From NCBI RefSeq assembly GCF_048773025.1, contig NC_133566.1, forward strand, positions 1,711,501 to 1,775,500: a DNA stretch of 64,000 nt. Direction: 5' to 3'. Under the pieces are notes generated by a model, which ran no database searches, had not been told where the DNA came from, and saw only the letters and a program-made list of their open reading frames with translations. Both the position numbers and the translations under genes were made by a program. The stretch comes from Camelus bactrianus (lineage: Eukaryota; Chordata; Mammalia; Artiodactyla; Camelidae). Positions 1-12,935 of this stretch are shown piece after piece (position 1 is the stretch's first letter; every line of letters starts with the position of its first letter).

Positions 1-3000
1 GTAAACCGTTCCCTTTATCCTAGATGAACGAAAGTCTCTCCACATGCTCAGTTCTGAGAGATAACTGTGTGTGAAATCCGTACTTCACCTAGCTTGTTGG
101 GAACACAAAGATTCTTTTCAGTTGCAAAATACACTCCATACATATATATGGGGAGGTACTAGCTCCAACTGGGTTTTACAGTGAAAAGTGCAGGAACTTC
201 AAACCGGCACTAGGAAACAGACTCAGAACACAGAGAAACAGTTTCTCCTGCAACCCGTTCATTTTTTGCTAGGTGAACGAACGTCTCTCCACATGCTCAA
301 TTCTGAGTGATAAGTGTGTGTGAAAGCCGTCCTTCAACTAGCTTGTAGGGAACACAAAGATACTTCTGAGTTGCAAACTACACTCCATAAATATATATGG
401 GTAGGTACTAGCTCCAACTCGGTTTTACAGAGAAAACTGCAATAACTTCCATCGGACACTAGGAAACACACTGAGAAACCAGAGTAAAAGTTTCCCCTGC
501 AAACCGTTCCCTATGTGCTTGATGAATGAACGACTCTCCAGATGCTCAGATCTGAGAGATAAATGTGTGTGAAAGCCGAACTTTAACTAGCATGTTGTGA
601 ACACAAATTTTCTTTTAAGTTGCAAACCACAGTCCATACATATATAAGGGGATGTACTAGCTCCAACTCGGGTTTACAGTGAAAACTGCAGGAACTTCAA
701 ACCGGCAATAGAAAACAGATTGAGAAACCAGACAATACTTTTTCCTGCAAACTTCTCCCTTTTTCTAGATGAATGAACGTCTCTCCACAGGCTCAGTTCT
801 GAGAGATAAGTGTGTGTGAAAGCCGTCCTTCACCTAGCTTGATGGGAACACATACTTTCTTGTCAGTTGCAAACTACACTCCATACATATATATGGGGAG
901 ATACTAGTTCCAACTCTGTTTTACAGTAAAAACTGCAGGAACTTCAATCCGGCACTTGGAACAGTCTCAGAACCCAGAGTAAAATTTCTGCTGTAAAACG
1001 TCCCTTTCTCCTAGGTGAACGAAAGTCTCTCCACATGCTCAGTTCGGAGAGATAAGTGTGTGTGAAAGCCATCATTCACCTAGCTTGTTGAGAACACAAA
1101 GTTTCTTTTCAGTTGGAAACTACACTCCATACATATATATGGGGTGGTACTAGCTCCAACGGTGTTCTACAGTGAAAACTGTAGTAACGTCAAACCGGCA
1201 CTAGGAAACAGACACAGAACCCAGAGAAACAGTTTTCCTGCAAACCGTTCACTTTGTGCTAGGTGAACGAACGTCTCTCCACATGCTCAATTCTGAGAAA
1301 AAAGTGTTTGTGAAAGCCGTCCTTCACCTAGCTTGTTGGGAACACAAAGATACTTCTCAGTTGCAAACTACATTCCATAAATATATATGGGTAGGTACAA
1401 GTTCCAACTCGGTTTTACAGAGAAAACTGCAGGAACTTCCAACGGACACTAGGAAACACACTGATAAACCAGAGTAAAAGTTTCCACTGCTACCCGTTCC
1501 CTTTGTGCTAGATGAATGAATGTCTATCCAGATGCTCAGATCTGAGAGATAAGTTTGTGTGAAAGCCGTCCTTTACCTAGCTTGCTGGAAACACAAAGTT
1601 TGTATTCAGTTGCAAACCACAATCCATACATATATAAGGGGATGTACTAGCTCCAACTCGGGTTTACAGTGAAAACTGCAGAAACTTCAAACCGGCACTA
1701 GAAAACTGATTGAGAAACCAGACAATACTTTTTCCTGCAAATTTCTCCCTTTTTGCTAGATGAATGAAAGTCTCTCCACAGAATCAGTTCTGAGAGATAA
1801 GTGTGTGTGAAAGCCGTCCTTCACCTAGCTTGTTGGGAACACAAAGTTTCTTTCAGTTGCAAACTGCACTGCAAACAAATATATCGGGAGGTACTAGCTC
1901 AAACAGGTTTTACAGTGAAAACTGCAGGAACTTGAAAACGGCACTAGGAAACTTTCTCAGAACCAAGAGTAAAAGTTTCTCCTGTAAACCGTTCCCTTTG
2001 TCCTAGATGAACGAACGTCTCTCCACATGATCAGTTCTGAGAGATAACTGTGTGTGAAAGCCGCACTTCACCTAGCTTGTTGGGAACACAAAGATTCTTT
2101 TCAGTTGAAAAACACACTCCATACATATATATGGGGAGGTACTAGCTCCAACTCGGTTTTACAGTGAAAACTGCAGGAACTTCAAACCAGCACTAGGAAA
2201 CACACTGAGAAACCAGGATACAATTTTCCCCTGCAACCCGTTCCCTTTTTTCTACATGAACGAACGTCTCTCCACATGCTCAGTTCTGAGAGATAATTGT
2301 GTGTGAAAGCCATCCTTCACCTAGCTTGTTGAGAACGCAAAGTTTCTTTTCAGTTGCAATCTACAATCCATACATATATATGGGTTGGTACTAGCTCCAA
2401 ATGGGTTCTACAGTGAAAACTGCAGGAACTTCTAACCGGCACTAAGAAACAGTCTCAGAACCCAGAGAAACAGTTTCTCCTGCAACCCGTTTATTTTGTG
2501 CTAGGTGAACGAACGTCTCTCCACATGCTCAGGTCTGAGAAGTAAGTGTGTGTGAAAGCCGTCCTTCACCTAGCTTGTTGGGAACACAAAGATACTTCTG
2601 AGTTGCAAAATACACTCCATAAATATATATGGGTATGTACTAGCTCCAACTCGGTTTTACAGAGAAAATTGAAGGAACATCCAACGGACACTAGGAAACA
2701 CACTGAGAAACCAGAATAAAAGTTTCCCCTGCAACCCGTTCCCTTTGTGCTAGATGAATATACGTCTCTCCAGATGCTCAGATCTGAGAGATAAGTGTGT
2801 GTGAAAGCCGTCCTTCACCTAGCTTGTTGGGAAAACAAAGTTTCTATTCAGTTGCAAACCACAATCCATACATATATAAGGGGATGTACTAGATCCAACT
2901 CGGGTTTACAGTGAAAACTGCAGGAACTTCAAACCGGAACTAGAAAACAGATTGAGAAACCAGACAATTCTTTTTCCTGCAACCTGCTCCCTTTGTGCTA

Positions 3001-3993
3001 GATGAATGAACGTCTCTCCACATGCTCAGTTCTGAGAGATAAGTGTGGGTGGAAGACGTCCTTCACCTAGCTTTTTGGGAACACAAAGTTTCTTTTCAGT
3101 TGCAAACTGCACTCCATTCATATATATGGGTAGGTACTAGCTCAAACAGGTTTTACAGTGAAAACTGCAGGAACTTGAAAACGGCACTAGGAAACATTCG
3201 CAGAACCAAGAGTAAAATTTCTCCTGTAAACCGTTCCCTTTTTCCTAGATGAACGAACGTCTCTCCACATGCTCATTTCTGAGAGATAACTGTGTGTTAA
3301 AGCCGCACTTCACCTAGCTTGTTGGGAACACAAAGATTCTTTTCAGTTGCAAAATACACTCCATACATATATATGGGGAGGTACTAGCTCCAACTCGATT
3401 TTACAGTGAAAACTGCAGGAACTTCAAACCGGCACTAGGAAACAGACTGACAAACCAGGGAACAAGTTTCAACTGCAACCCATTTATTTTGTGCTACATG
3501 AACGAACGTCTCTCCACATGCTCAGTTCTGAGAGATAATTGTGTGTGAAAGCCATCCTTCACTTAGCTTGTTGAGAACGCAAAGTTTCTTTTCAGTTGCA
3601 GTCTACACTCCATACATATATATGGTTGGTACTAGCTCCAACTGGGTTTTACAGTGTAAACTGCAGGAACTTCAAACCAGCACTAGGAAACAGACTCAGA
3701 ATCCAGAGAAACAGTTTCTCATGCAACCCGTTCACTTTGTGCTAGGTGAACGAACGTCTCTCCACATGCTCAGGTCTGAGAGTTAAGTGTGTGTGAAAGC
3801 CGTCCTTCACTTAGCTTGTTGGGAACAAAAAGATACTTCTCATTTGCAAACTACACTCCATAAATATATATGAGTAGGTACTAGCTCCAACTCGGATTTA
3901 CAGAGAAAACTGCAGGAACTTCCAACGGACACTAGGAAACACACTAGGAACCAGAGTAAAAGTTTCCCCTGCAAACCGTTCCCTTTGTGCTAG
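1..3993 (+). repeat. Family A, older HOR of types U-V-W-X-Y (5-mer, ~1,242 bp; also a 4-mer variant)
   Basis: Types repeat in a fixed order. V monomers, which have the perfect palindrome CTCAGATCTGAG, start at 522, 1,512 and 2,754. W starts at 769, 1,760 and 3,002, X at 2,007 and 3,249, Y at 2,256 and 3,498, and U/Z-like units at 273, 1,263, 2,505 and 3,746. The step is 5 monomers (1,242 bp) between 1,512 and 2,754 but only 4 (990 bp) between 522 and 1,512, where X and Y look merged into one chimeric unit at 1,015. Copies are visibly diverged from one another, so this is an older version of the blocks at 10.4-12.9, 15.2-17.7 and 21.4-24.4 kb. Confidence 0.8.
545..556. other. Perfect 12-bp palindrome (dyad I, V-type monomer)
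   Basis: CTCAGATCTGAG is its own reverse complement and contains a BglII site. The same form appears in other V monomers, for example at 1,535-1,546, 2,777-2,788 and 8,487-8,498. In other monomers the two central bases differ (TT or GT), which leaves 5-bp arms around a 2-bp spacer. Confidence 0.9.
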
Positions 3994-4984
3994 ATGAATG
4001 AACGTCTCTCCACATGCTCAGTTCTGAGAAATAAGTGTGTGTGAAAGCCGTCCTTCACCTAGCTTGCTGGGAACACAAAGTTTCTTTTCAGTTGCAAAAC
4101 AAACTCCATACATATAGATGCGGAGATACAAGCTCAAATAGGTTTTATAGTGAAAATAGCAGGAATTTCAATCCGGGTCTAGGAAGCAGACTTAGAATGC
4201 TGAGTAAAATTTTCTCTTCAAACCGTTCCATTTGTGCTAGATGAACGAACGTCTATCCACATGCTCACTTCTGAGAGATAAGTGTGTGTGAAAGTATTCC
4301 TTCACCTAGCTTGTGGGGAAAACAAAGTTTCTTTTCAGTTGCAAACAACAATCCATAAATATATATGGGGTGGTATTAGCTCAAACTCGGTTTTACAATG
4401 AAAACTGCAGGAACTTCAAACCGGCACTAGGAAACAGACTCAGAACCCAGAGAAACAGTTTCTCATGCAACCCGTTCACTTTGTGCTAGGTGAACGAACG
4501 TCTCTCCACATGCTCAGGTCTGAGAGTTAAGTGTGTGTGAAAGCCGTACTTCAACTAGCTTGCTGGGAACACAAAGTTTCTTTTCAGTTGCAATACACAC
4601 TCCATACACATACATGCGGAGGTACAAGCTCAAATCGGTTTTATAGTAAAATAGCAGGAATTTCAATCCGGGACTAGGAAACTTAGTGAGAATGCTGAGT
4701 AAAATTTTCTTTTCAAACAGTTCCATTTGTGCTAGATGAACGAAAGTCTATCCACATGCTCACTTCTGAGAGATAAGTGTGTGTGAAAGTATTCCTTCAC
4801 CTAGCTTGTGGGGAAAACAAAGTTTCTTTTCAGTTGCAAACAACAATCCATAAATATATATGGGGTGGTATTAGCTCAAACTCGGTTTTACAATGAAAAC
4901 TGCAGGAACTTCAAACCGGCACTAGGAAACAGACTCAGAACCCAGAGTAAAAGTTTCTCCTGTAAACCGTTCCCTTTGTCCTAG
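3994..4984 (+). repeat. Tandem dimer, two copies of 495 bp
   Basis: Monomers starting at 3,994 and 4,241 are repeated at 4,490 and 4,736. The second monomers of each pair (from about 4,262 and 4,757) read identically through 'agtattccttcacctagc', 'ttgtggggaaaac' and the 'tggtattagctc' segment up to 'cagaacccagag'. The first monomers share the unusual 'tgctgggaac' and a variant AT core with 'gcggag', but are less alike. The same pair recurs at 24,360-24,854 and, more diverged, at about 28,585-29,060. Confidence 0.85.
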
Positions 4985-6000
4985 GTGACGAACTTCACTC
5001 CACATGCTTAGTTCTGAGAGATAAGTGTGTGTGAAAGCCGCCCTTCAGCTAGCTTGTTGGGAACACAAAGTTTCATTTCAGTTGCAAACAACACTCCATA
5101 CATATATATGGGGAGGTACTAGCTCCAACACGGATTTACAGTTAAAACTGCAGGAACTTCAAATCGGCTCTAGGAAACAGACTGAGAACCGGGAGTAACA
5201 CTTTCCCCTGCTAAACGTTCCAATTTTGCTGGATGAACGAAAGTCTCTCCACTTGCTCAGTTCTGAGAGATAAGTGTGTGTGAATGCCGAACTTCACCTA
5301 GCTACTTAGGAACACAAAGTTTCTTTTCAGTTGCAAACTACACTCCTTACTTATATATGGGGAGGTACTAGCTCCAACTGGATTTTACAGTGAAAACTGC
5401 AGGAACTTCAGTCCGGCACTAGGAAACAGTCTCAGAACCCAGAGTAAAAGTTTCTCATGTAAACCGTCCATTTGTCCTAGGTGAACGAACGTCTTTCCAC
5501 ATGCTCAGGTCTGAGAGATAATTGTGTGTGTAAGCCGCACTTCACCTTGCTTGTTGGGATCACAAACTTTCTTTTAAGTTGCAAAATACACTCCATATTT
5601 ATATGTGGGGAGGTACTAGCTCCAAATAGGTTTTACAGTGAAAACTGCAGGAACTTCAAACCGGCTCTAGGAAAAAGACTGTGAACCCAGAGTAACATTT
5701 TCCCCTGCTACCCGTTCCCATTGTGCTGGATGAACGTACGTCTCTCCACATGCTCATTTCTGAGAGAAAAGTGTGTGTGAAAGCCGTTCTTCACCTAGCT
5801 TCTTGGGAACACAAAGTTTCTTTTCAGTTGCTAACTACAATCTATACATATATATGGGCAGGTACTAGCTCCAACTGGGTTTTACAGTGAAAACTGCAGG
5901 AACTTCAAACAGGCACTAGGAAACTGACTGAGGTTCCAGGGTACAAGTTTCCCTGCAAACCTTTCCATTTGTGCTACATGAACGAACGTCTCTCCACATG

Positions 6001-6012
6001 CTCAGTTCTGAG
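6001..6012. other. Conserved dyad I (CTCAG-TT-CTGAG), representative copy
   Basis: 5-bp inverted arms flank a 2-bp spacer, about 23 bp after the monomer landmark. The element is present in most family A monomers with spacer TT, AT or GT, and is degraded in family B. It is just upstream of the GT run. Function is unknown. Confidence 0.85.
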
Positions 6013-6089
6013 AGATAAGTGTGTGTGAAAGCCGCCCTTCACCTAGCTTGTTGGGAAGACAAAGTTTCTTTTCAGTTGCAAACAACACT

Positions 6090-6105
6090 CCATACATATA
6101 TATGG
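6090..6105. other. Conserved dyad II (CCATACATATATATGG), representative copy
   Basis: This is a 16-bp near-palindrome with one mismatched pair (7 of 8 pairs match) and an AT-only middle apart from one C. It lies about 112 bp after the landmark, so roughly 89 bp after dyad I. Most family A monomers carry it or a close variant. Q monomers have CATATTTATATG, which pairs at 5 of 6 positions. Confidence 0.85.
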
Positions 6106-7964
6106 GAAGGTACAAGCTCAAACACGGATTTACAGTTAAAACTGCAGGAACTTCAAATCGGCTCTAGGAAACAGACTGAGAACCGGGAGTAACACTTTCC
6201 CCTGCTAAACGTTCCAATTTTGCTGGATGAATGAACGTTTCTCCATTTGCTCAGTTCTGAGAGATAAGTGTGTGTGAATGCCGAACTTCACCTAGCTACT
6301 TAGGAACACAAAGTTTCTTTTCAGTTGCAAACTACACTCCTTACTTATATATGGGGAGGTACTAGCTCCAACTGGATTTTACAGTGAAAACTGCAGGAAC
6401 TTCAGTCCGGCACTAGGAAACAGTCTCAGAACCCAGAGTAAAAGTTTCTCATGTAAACCGTCCATTTGTCCTAGGTGAACGAACGTCTATCCACATGCTC
6501 AGGTCTGAGAGATAATTGTGTGTGTAAGCCGCACTTCACCTTGCTTGTTGGGATCACAAACTTTCTTTTAAGTTGCAAAATACACTCCATATTTATATGT
6601 GGGGAGGTACTAGCTCCAAATAGGTTTTACAGTGAAAACTGCAGGAACTTCAAACCGGCTCTAGGAAAAAGACTGTGAACCCAGAGTAACATTTTCCACT
6701 GCTACCCGTTCCCATTGTGCTGGATGAACGTACGTCTCTCCACATGCTCATTTCTGAGAGAAAAGTGTGTGTGAAAGCCGTACTTCACTTAGCTTCTTGG
6801 GAACACAAAGTTTCTTTTCAGTTGCTAACTACAATCTATACATATATATGGGCAGGTACTAGCTCCAACTGGGTTTTACAGTGAAAACTGCAGGAACTTC
6901 AAACAGGCACTAGGAAACTGACTGAGGTTCCAGGGTACAAGTTTCCCTGCAAACTTTTCCATTTGTGCTACATGAACGAACGTCTCTCCACATGCTCAGT
7001 TCTGAGAGATAAGTGTGTGTGAAAGCCGCCCTTCACCTAGCTTGTTGGGAAGACAAAGTTTCTTTTCAGTTGCAAACAACACTCCATACATATATATGGG
7101 GAGGTACAAGCTCCAACACGGATTTACAGTTAAAACTGCAGGAACTTCAAATCGGCTCTAGGAAACAGACTGAGAACCGGGAGTAACACTTTCCCCTGCT
7201 AAACGTTCCAATTTTGCTGGATGAATGAACGTTTCTCCATTTGCTCAGTTCTGAGAGATAAGTGTGTGTGAATGCCGAACTTCAACTAGCTACTTAGGAA
7301 CACAAAGTTTCTTTTCAGTTGCAAACTACACTCCTTACTTATATATGGGGAGGTACTAACTCCAACTGGATTTTACAGTGAAAACTGCAGGAACTTCAGT
7401 CCGGCACAAGGAAACAGTCTCAGAACCCAGAGTAAAAGTTTCTCATGTAAACCGTCCATTTGTCCTAGGTGAATGAACGTCTTTCAACATGCTCAGGTCT
7501 GAGAGATAATTGTGTGTGTAAGCCGCACTTCACCTTGCTTGTTGGGATCACAAACTTTCTTTTAAGTTGCAAAATACACTCCATATTTATATGTGGGGAG
7601 GTACTAGCTCCAAATCGGTTTTACAGTGAAAAATGCAGGAACTTCAAACCGGCTCTAGGAAAAAGACTGTGAACCCAGAGTAACATTTTCCCCTGCTACC
7701 CGTTCCCATTGTGCTGGATGAACATACGTCTCTCCACATGCTCATTTCTGAGAGAAAAGTGTGTGTGAAAGCCATTCTTCACCTAGCTTCTTGGGAACAC
7801 AAAGTTTCTTTTCAGTTGCTAACTACAATCTATACATATATATGGGCAGGTACTAGCTCCAACTGGGTTTACAGTGAAAACTGCAGGAACTTCAAACAGG
7901 CACTAGGAAACTGACTGAGGTTCCAGGGTACAAGTTTCCCTGCAAACCTTTCCATTTGTGCTAC

Positions 7965-8712
7965 ATGAACGAACGTCTCTCCACATGCTCAGTTCTGAGA
8001 GATAATTGTGTGTGAAAGCCATATTTCACCTAGCTTCTTGAGAACGCAAATTTTCTTTTCAGTGGCAAACTACACTTCATATACATATATATGGGGTGGT
8101 ACTAGCTATAACTGGGTTTTACAGGGAAAACTGTAGGAACTTCAACCCGGCACTAGGAAACAGACTCAGAACCCAGAGAAACAGTTTCTCCTGCAAACCG
8201 TTTATTTGTGCTAGGTGAACGAACGTCTCTCCACATGCTCATTTCTGAGAAGTAAGTGTGTGTGGAAGCCGTCCTTCACCTAGCTTGTTGGGAACACAAA
8301 GATACTTCTCAGTTGCAAAATACACTCCATAAATATATATGGGTAGGTACTATCTCCAAATCGGTTTTACAGAGAAAACTGCAGGAACCTCCAACGGACA
8401 CTAGGAAACACACTGAGAAACCAGAATTAAAGTTTCCCCTGCAACCCGATCCCTTTGTGCTAGATGAATATACGTCTCTCCAGATGCTCAGATCTGAGAG
8501 ATAAGTGTGTGTGAAAGCCGTCCTTCACCTAGATTGTTGGGAAAACAAAGTTTCTATTCATTTGCAAACCACAATCCATACATATATAAGGGGATGTACT
8601 AGCTCCAACTCGGGTTTACAGTGAAAACTGCAGGAACTTCAAATCGGCTCTAGGAAACAGACTGAGAACCGGGAGTAACACTTTCCCCTGGTAAACGTTC
8701 CAATTTTGCTGG
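7965..8712 (+). repeat. T-U-V trimer between two P-Q-R-S domains
   Basis: T (7,965; 'gccatatttcacc' and 'gctataactggg'), U (about 8,217; 'ctgagaagtaag' and 'gatacttctcag') and V (about 8,465; 'gaatatacgtctc'). The T unit begins like S and switches near dyad I. The V unit ends as an S tail ('cggctctaggaaac'), and the switch lies in the tract around the PstI site near 8,620-8,641. An almost identical block is at 18,896-19,643. Confidence 0.85.
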
Positions 8713-10450
8713 ATGAACGAACGTTTCTCCACTTGCTCAGTTCTGAGAGATAAGTGTGTGTGAATGCCGAACTTCACCTAGCTACTTAGGAACACAAAGT
8801 TTCTTTTCAGTTGCAAACTACACTCCTTACTTATATATGGGGAGGTACTAGCTCCAAATGGATTTTACAGTGAAAACTGCAGGAACTTCAGTCCGGCACT
8901 AGGAAACAGTCTCAGAACCCAGAGTAAAAGTTTCTCATGTATACCATCCATTTGTCCTAGGTGAACGAACGTCTTTCCACATGCTCAGGTCTGAGAGATA
9001 ATTGTGTGTGTAAGCCGCACTTCACCTTGCTTGTTGGGATCACAAACTTTCTTTTAAGTTGCAAAATACACTCCATATTTATATGTGGGGAGGTACTAGC
9101 TCCTAATCGGTTTTACAGTGAAAACTGCAGGAACTTCAAACCGGCTCTAGGAAAAAGACTGTGAACCCAGAGTTACATTATCCCCTGCTACCCGTTCCCA
9201 TTGTGCTGGATGAACGTACGTCTCTCCACATGCTCATTTCTGAGAGAAAAGTGTGTGTGAAAGCCGTTCTTCACCTAGCTTCTTGGGAACACAAAGTTTC
9301 TTTTCAGTTGCTAACTACAATCTATACATATATATGGGCAGGTACTAGCTCCAACTGGGTTTTACAGTGAAAACTGCAGGAACTTCAAACAGGCACTAGG
9401 AAACTGACTGAGGTTCCAGGGTACAAGTTTCCCTGCAAACCTTTCCATTTGTGCTACATGAACGAACGTCTCTCCACATGCTCAGTTCTGAGAGATAAGT
9501 GTGTGTGAAAGCCGCCCTTCACCTAGCTTGTTGGGAAGACAAAGTTTCTTTTCAGTTGCAAACAACACTCCATACATATATATGGGGAGGTACAAGCTCC
9601 AACACGGATTTACAGTTAAAACTGCAGGAACTTCAAATCGGCTCTAGGAAACAGACTGAGAACCGGGAGTAACACTTTCCCCTGCTAAACGTTCCAATTT
9701 TGCTGGATGAACGAACGTTTCTCCATTTGCTCAGTTGTGAGAGATAAGTGTGTGTGAATGCCAAACTTCACCTAGCTACTTAGGAACACAAAGTTTCTTT
9801 TCAGTTGCAAACTACACTCCTTACTTATATATGGGGAGGTACTAGCTCCAACTGGATTTTACAGTGAAAACTGCAGGAACTTCAGTCCGGCACTAGGAAA
9901 CAGTCTCAGAACCCAGAGTAAAAGTTTCTCATGTAAACCGTCCATTTGTCCTAGGTGAACGAACGTCTTTCCAAATGCTCAGGTCTGAGAGATAATTGTG
10001 TGTGTAAGCCGCACTTCACCTTGCTTGTTGGGATCACAAACTTTCTTTTAAGTTGCAAAATACACTCCATATTTATATGTGGGGAGGTACTAGCTCCAAA
10101 TCGGTTTTACAGTGAAAAATGCAGGAACTTCAAACCGGCTCTAGGAAAAAGACTGTGAACCCAGAGTAACATTTTCCCTGCTACCCGTTCCCATTGTGCT
10201 GGATGAACATACGTCTCTCCACATGCTCATTTCTGAGAGAAAACTGTGTGTGAAAGCCATTCTTCACCTAGCTTCTTGGGAACACAAAGTTTCTTTTCAG
10301 TTGCTAACTACAATCTATACATATATATGGGCAGGTACTAGCTCCAACTGGGTTTTACAGTGAAAACTGCAGGAACTTCAAACAGGCACTAGGAAACTGA
10401 CTGAGGTTCCAGGGTACAAGTTTCCCTGCAAACCTTTCCATTTGTGCTAC
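8713..10450 (+). repeat. HOR P-Q-R-S-P-Q-R, 994-bp register
   Basis: P at 8,713, Q at 8,961, R at about 9,210, S at about 9,458, then P at about 9,707, Q at 9,955 and R at about 10,203. The 994-bp step between the Q units equals the step in the 5-8 kb cluster. The block lacks its final S, which is replaced by a T-type unit starting at 10,451. Confidence 0.9.
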
Positions 10451-12935
10451 ATGAACGAACGTCTCTCCACATGCTCAGTTCTGAGAGATAAGTGTGTGTG
10501 AAAGCCATATTTCACCTAGCTTCTTGAGAACGCAAATTTTCTTTTCAGTGGCAAACTACACTTCATATACATATATATGGGGTGGTACTAGCTATAACTG
10601 GGTTTTACAGGGAAAACTGTAGGAACTTCAACCCGGCACTAGGAAACAGACTCAGAACCCAGAGAAACAGTTTCTCCTGCAAACCGTTTATTTGTGCTAG
10701 GTGAACGAACGTCTCTCCACATGCTCATTTCTGAGAAGTAAGTGTGTGTGGAAGCCGTCCTTCACCTAGCTTGTTGGGAACACAAAGATACTTCTCAGTT
10801 GCAAAATACACTCCATAAATATATATGGGTAGGTACTATCTCCAACTCGGTTTTACAGAGAAAACTGCAGGAACCTCCAACGGACACTAGGAAACACACT
10901 GAGAAACCAGAATAAAAGTTTCCCCTGCAACCCGTTCTCTTTGTGCTAGATGAATATACGTCTCTCCAGATGCTCAGATCTGAGAGATAAGTGTGTGTGA
11001 AAGCCGTCCTTCACCTAGCTTGTTGGGAAAACAAAGTTTCTATTCATTTGCAAACCACAATCCATACATATATAAGGGGATGTACTAGCTCCAACTCGGG
11101 TTTACAGTGAAAACTGCAGGAACTTCAAACCGGAACTAGAAAACAGATTGAGAAACCAGACAATTCTTTTTCCTGCAACTTGCTCCCTTTGTGCTAGATG
11201 AATGAACGTCTCTCCACATGCTCAGTTCTGAGAGATAAGTGTGTGTGGAAGACGTCCTTCAACTAGCTTTTTGGGAAAACAAAGTTTCTTTTCAGTTGCA
11301 ACTGCACTCAATTCATATATATGGGGAGGTTCTAGCTCAAACAGGTTTTACAGTGAAAACTGCAGGAACTTGAAAACAGCACTAGGAAACATTCGCAGAA
11401 CCAAGAGTAAAAGTTTCTCATGTAAACCGTTCCCTTTTTCCTAGATGAACGAACTTCTCTCCACATGCTCAGTTCTGAGAGATATATTTGTGTTAAAGCC
11501 GCACTTCACCTAGCTTGTTGGGAACACAAAGATTCTTTTCAGTTGCAAAATACACTCCATGCATATATATGGGGAGGTACTAGTTCCAACTCGGGTTTAC
11601 ATTGAAAACTGCAGGAACTTCAAACCGGCACTAGGAAACAGACTGAGAAACCAGGGAACAAGTTTCCCCTGCAACCCGTTTATTTTGTGCTACATGAACG
11701 AACGTCTCTCCACATGCTCAGTTCTGAGAGATAATTGTGTGTGAAAGCCATCCTTCACTTAGCTTGTTGAGAACGCAAAGTTTCTTTTCAGTTGCAATCT
11801 ACATTCCATACATATATATGGTTGGTACTAGCTCCAACTGGATTTTACAGTGTAAACTGCAGGAACTTCAAACCGGCACTAGGAAACAGACTCAGAACCC
11901 AGAGAAACAGTTTCCCATGCAACCCGTTCACTTTGTGCTAGGTGAACGAACGTCTCTCCACATGATCAGGTCTGAGAGATAATTGTGTGTGAAAACCATA
12001 TTTCACCTAGCTTCTTGAGAACGCAAATTTTCTTTTCAGTGGCAAACTACACTTCATATACATATATATTGGGTGGTACTAGCTATAACTGGGTTTTACA
12101 GGGAAAACTGTAGGAACTTCAACCCGGCACTAGGAAACAGACTCAGAACCCAGAGAAACAGTTTCTCCTGCAAACCGTTTATTTGTGCTAGGTGAACGAA
12201 CGTCTCTCCACATGCTCATTTCTGAGAAGTAAGTGTGTGTGAAAGCCGTCCTTCACCTAGCTTGTTGGGAACACAAATATACTTCTCAGTTGCAAAATAC
12301 ACTCCATAAATATATATGGGTAGGTACTATCTCCAACTCGGTTTTACAGAGAAAACTGCAGGAACCTCCAACGGACACTAGGAAACACACTGAGAAACCA
12401 GAATAAAAGTTTCCCCTGCAACCAGTTCCCTTTGTGCTAGATGAATATACGTCTCTCCAGATGCTCAGCTCTGAGAGATAAGTGTGTGTGAAAGCCGTAC
12501 TTCACCTAGCTTGTTGGGAAAACAAAGTTTCTATTCATTTGCAAACCACAATCCATATATATATAAGGGGATGTACTAGCTCCAACTCGGGTTTACAGTG
12601 AAAACTGCAGGAACTTCAAACCGGAACTAGAAAACAGATTGAGATAAAAGACAATTCTTTTTCCTGCAACTTGCTCCCTTTGTGCTAGATGAATGAACGT
12701 CTCTCCACATGCTCAGTTCTGAGAGATAAGTGTGTGTGGAAGACGTCCTTCAACTAGCTTTTTGGGAAAACAAAGTTTCTTTTCAGTTGCAACTGCACTC
12801 AATTCATATATATGGGGAGGTTCTAGCTCAAACAGGTTTTACAGTGAAAACTGCAGGAACTTGAAAACAGCACTAGGAAACATTCGCAGAACCAAGAGTA
12901 AAAGTTTCTCCTGTAAACTGTTCCCTTTGTCCTAG
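10451..12935 (+). repeat. HOR hexamer T-U-V-W-X-Y (~1,491 bp), 1.67 copies
   Basis: T 10,451, U 10,702, V about 10,951, W about 11,200, X about 11,445, Y about 11,694, then a hybrid Z/T at 11,943, U about 12,192, V about 12,441 and W about 12,688. The W units are 1,491 bp apart. Diagnostics: W 'gtggaagacgtc', X 'gatatat...gtgttaaagc', Y 'tatggttggtac'. The hybrid begins 'catgatcaggtctgag' (Z) and continues 'aaaaccatatttcac' (T). Confidence 0.88.

Larger units (their letters stand above)
4985..7964 (+). repeat. HOR tetramer S-P-Q-R, 994 bp, three tandem copies
   Basis: Copies run about 4,985-5,977, 5,978-6,971 and 6,972-7,964. Diagnostics are: S 'ttgggaagacaaag' and 'cacggatttacag'; P 'gaatgccgaacttcac' and 'ctccttacttatatatgg'; Q 'gggatcacaaactttc' and 'catatttatatgtgg'; R 'gaacgtacgtctc' and 'tatgggcaggtac'. 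The three copies differ at only scattered single bases. The first copy opens with a hybrid S unit carrying the short form 'gtgacgaacttcac', which marks other domain edges too. Confidence 0.92.
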
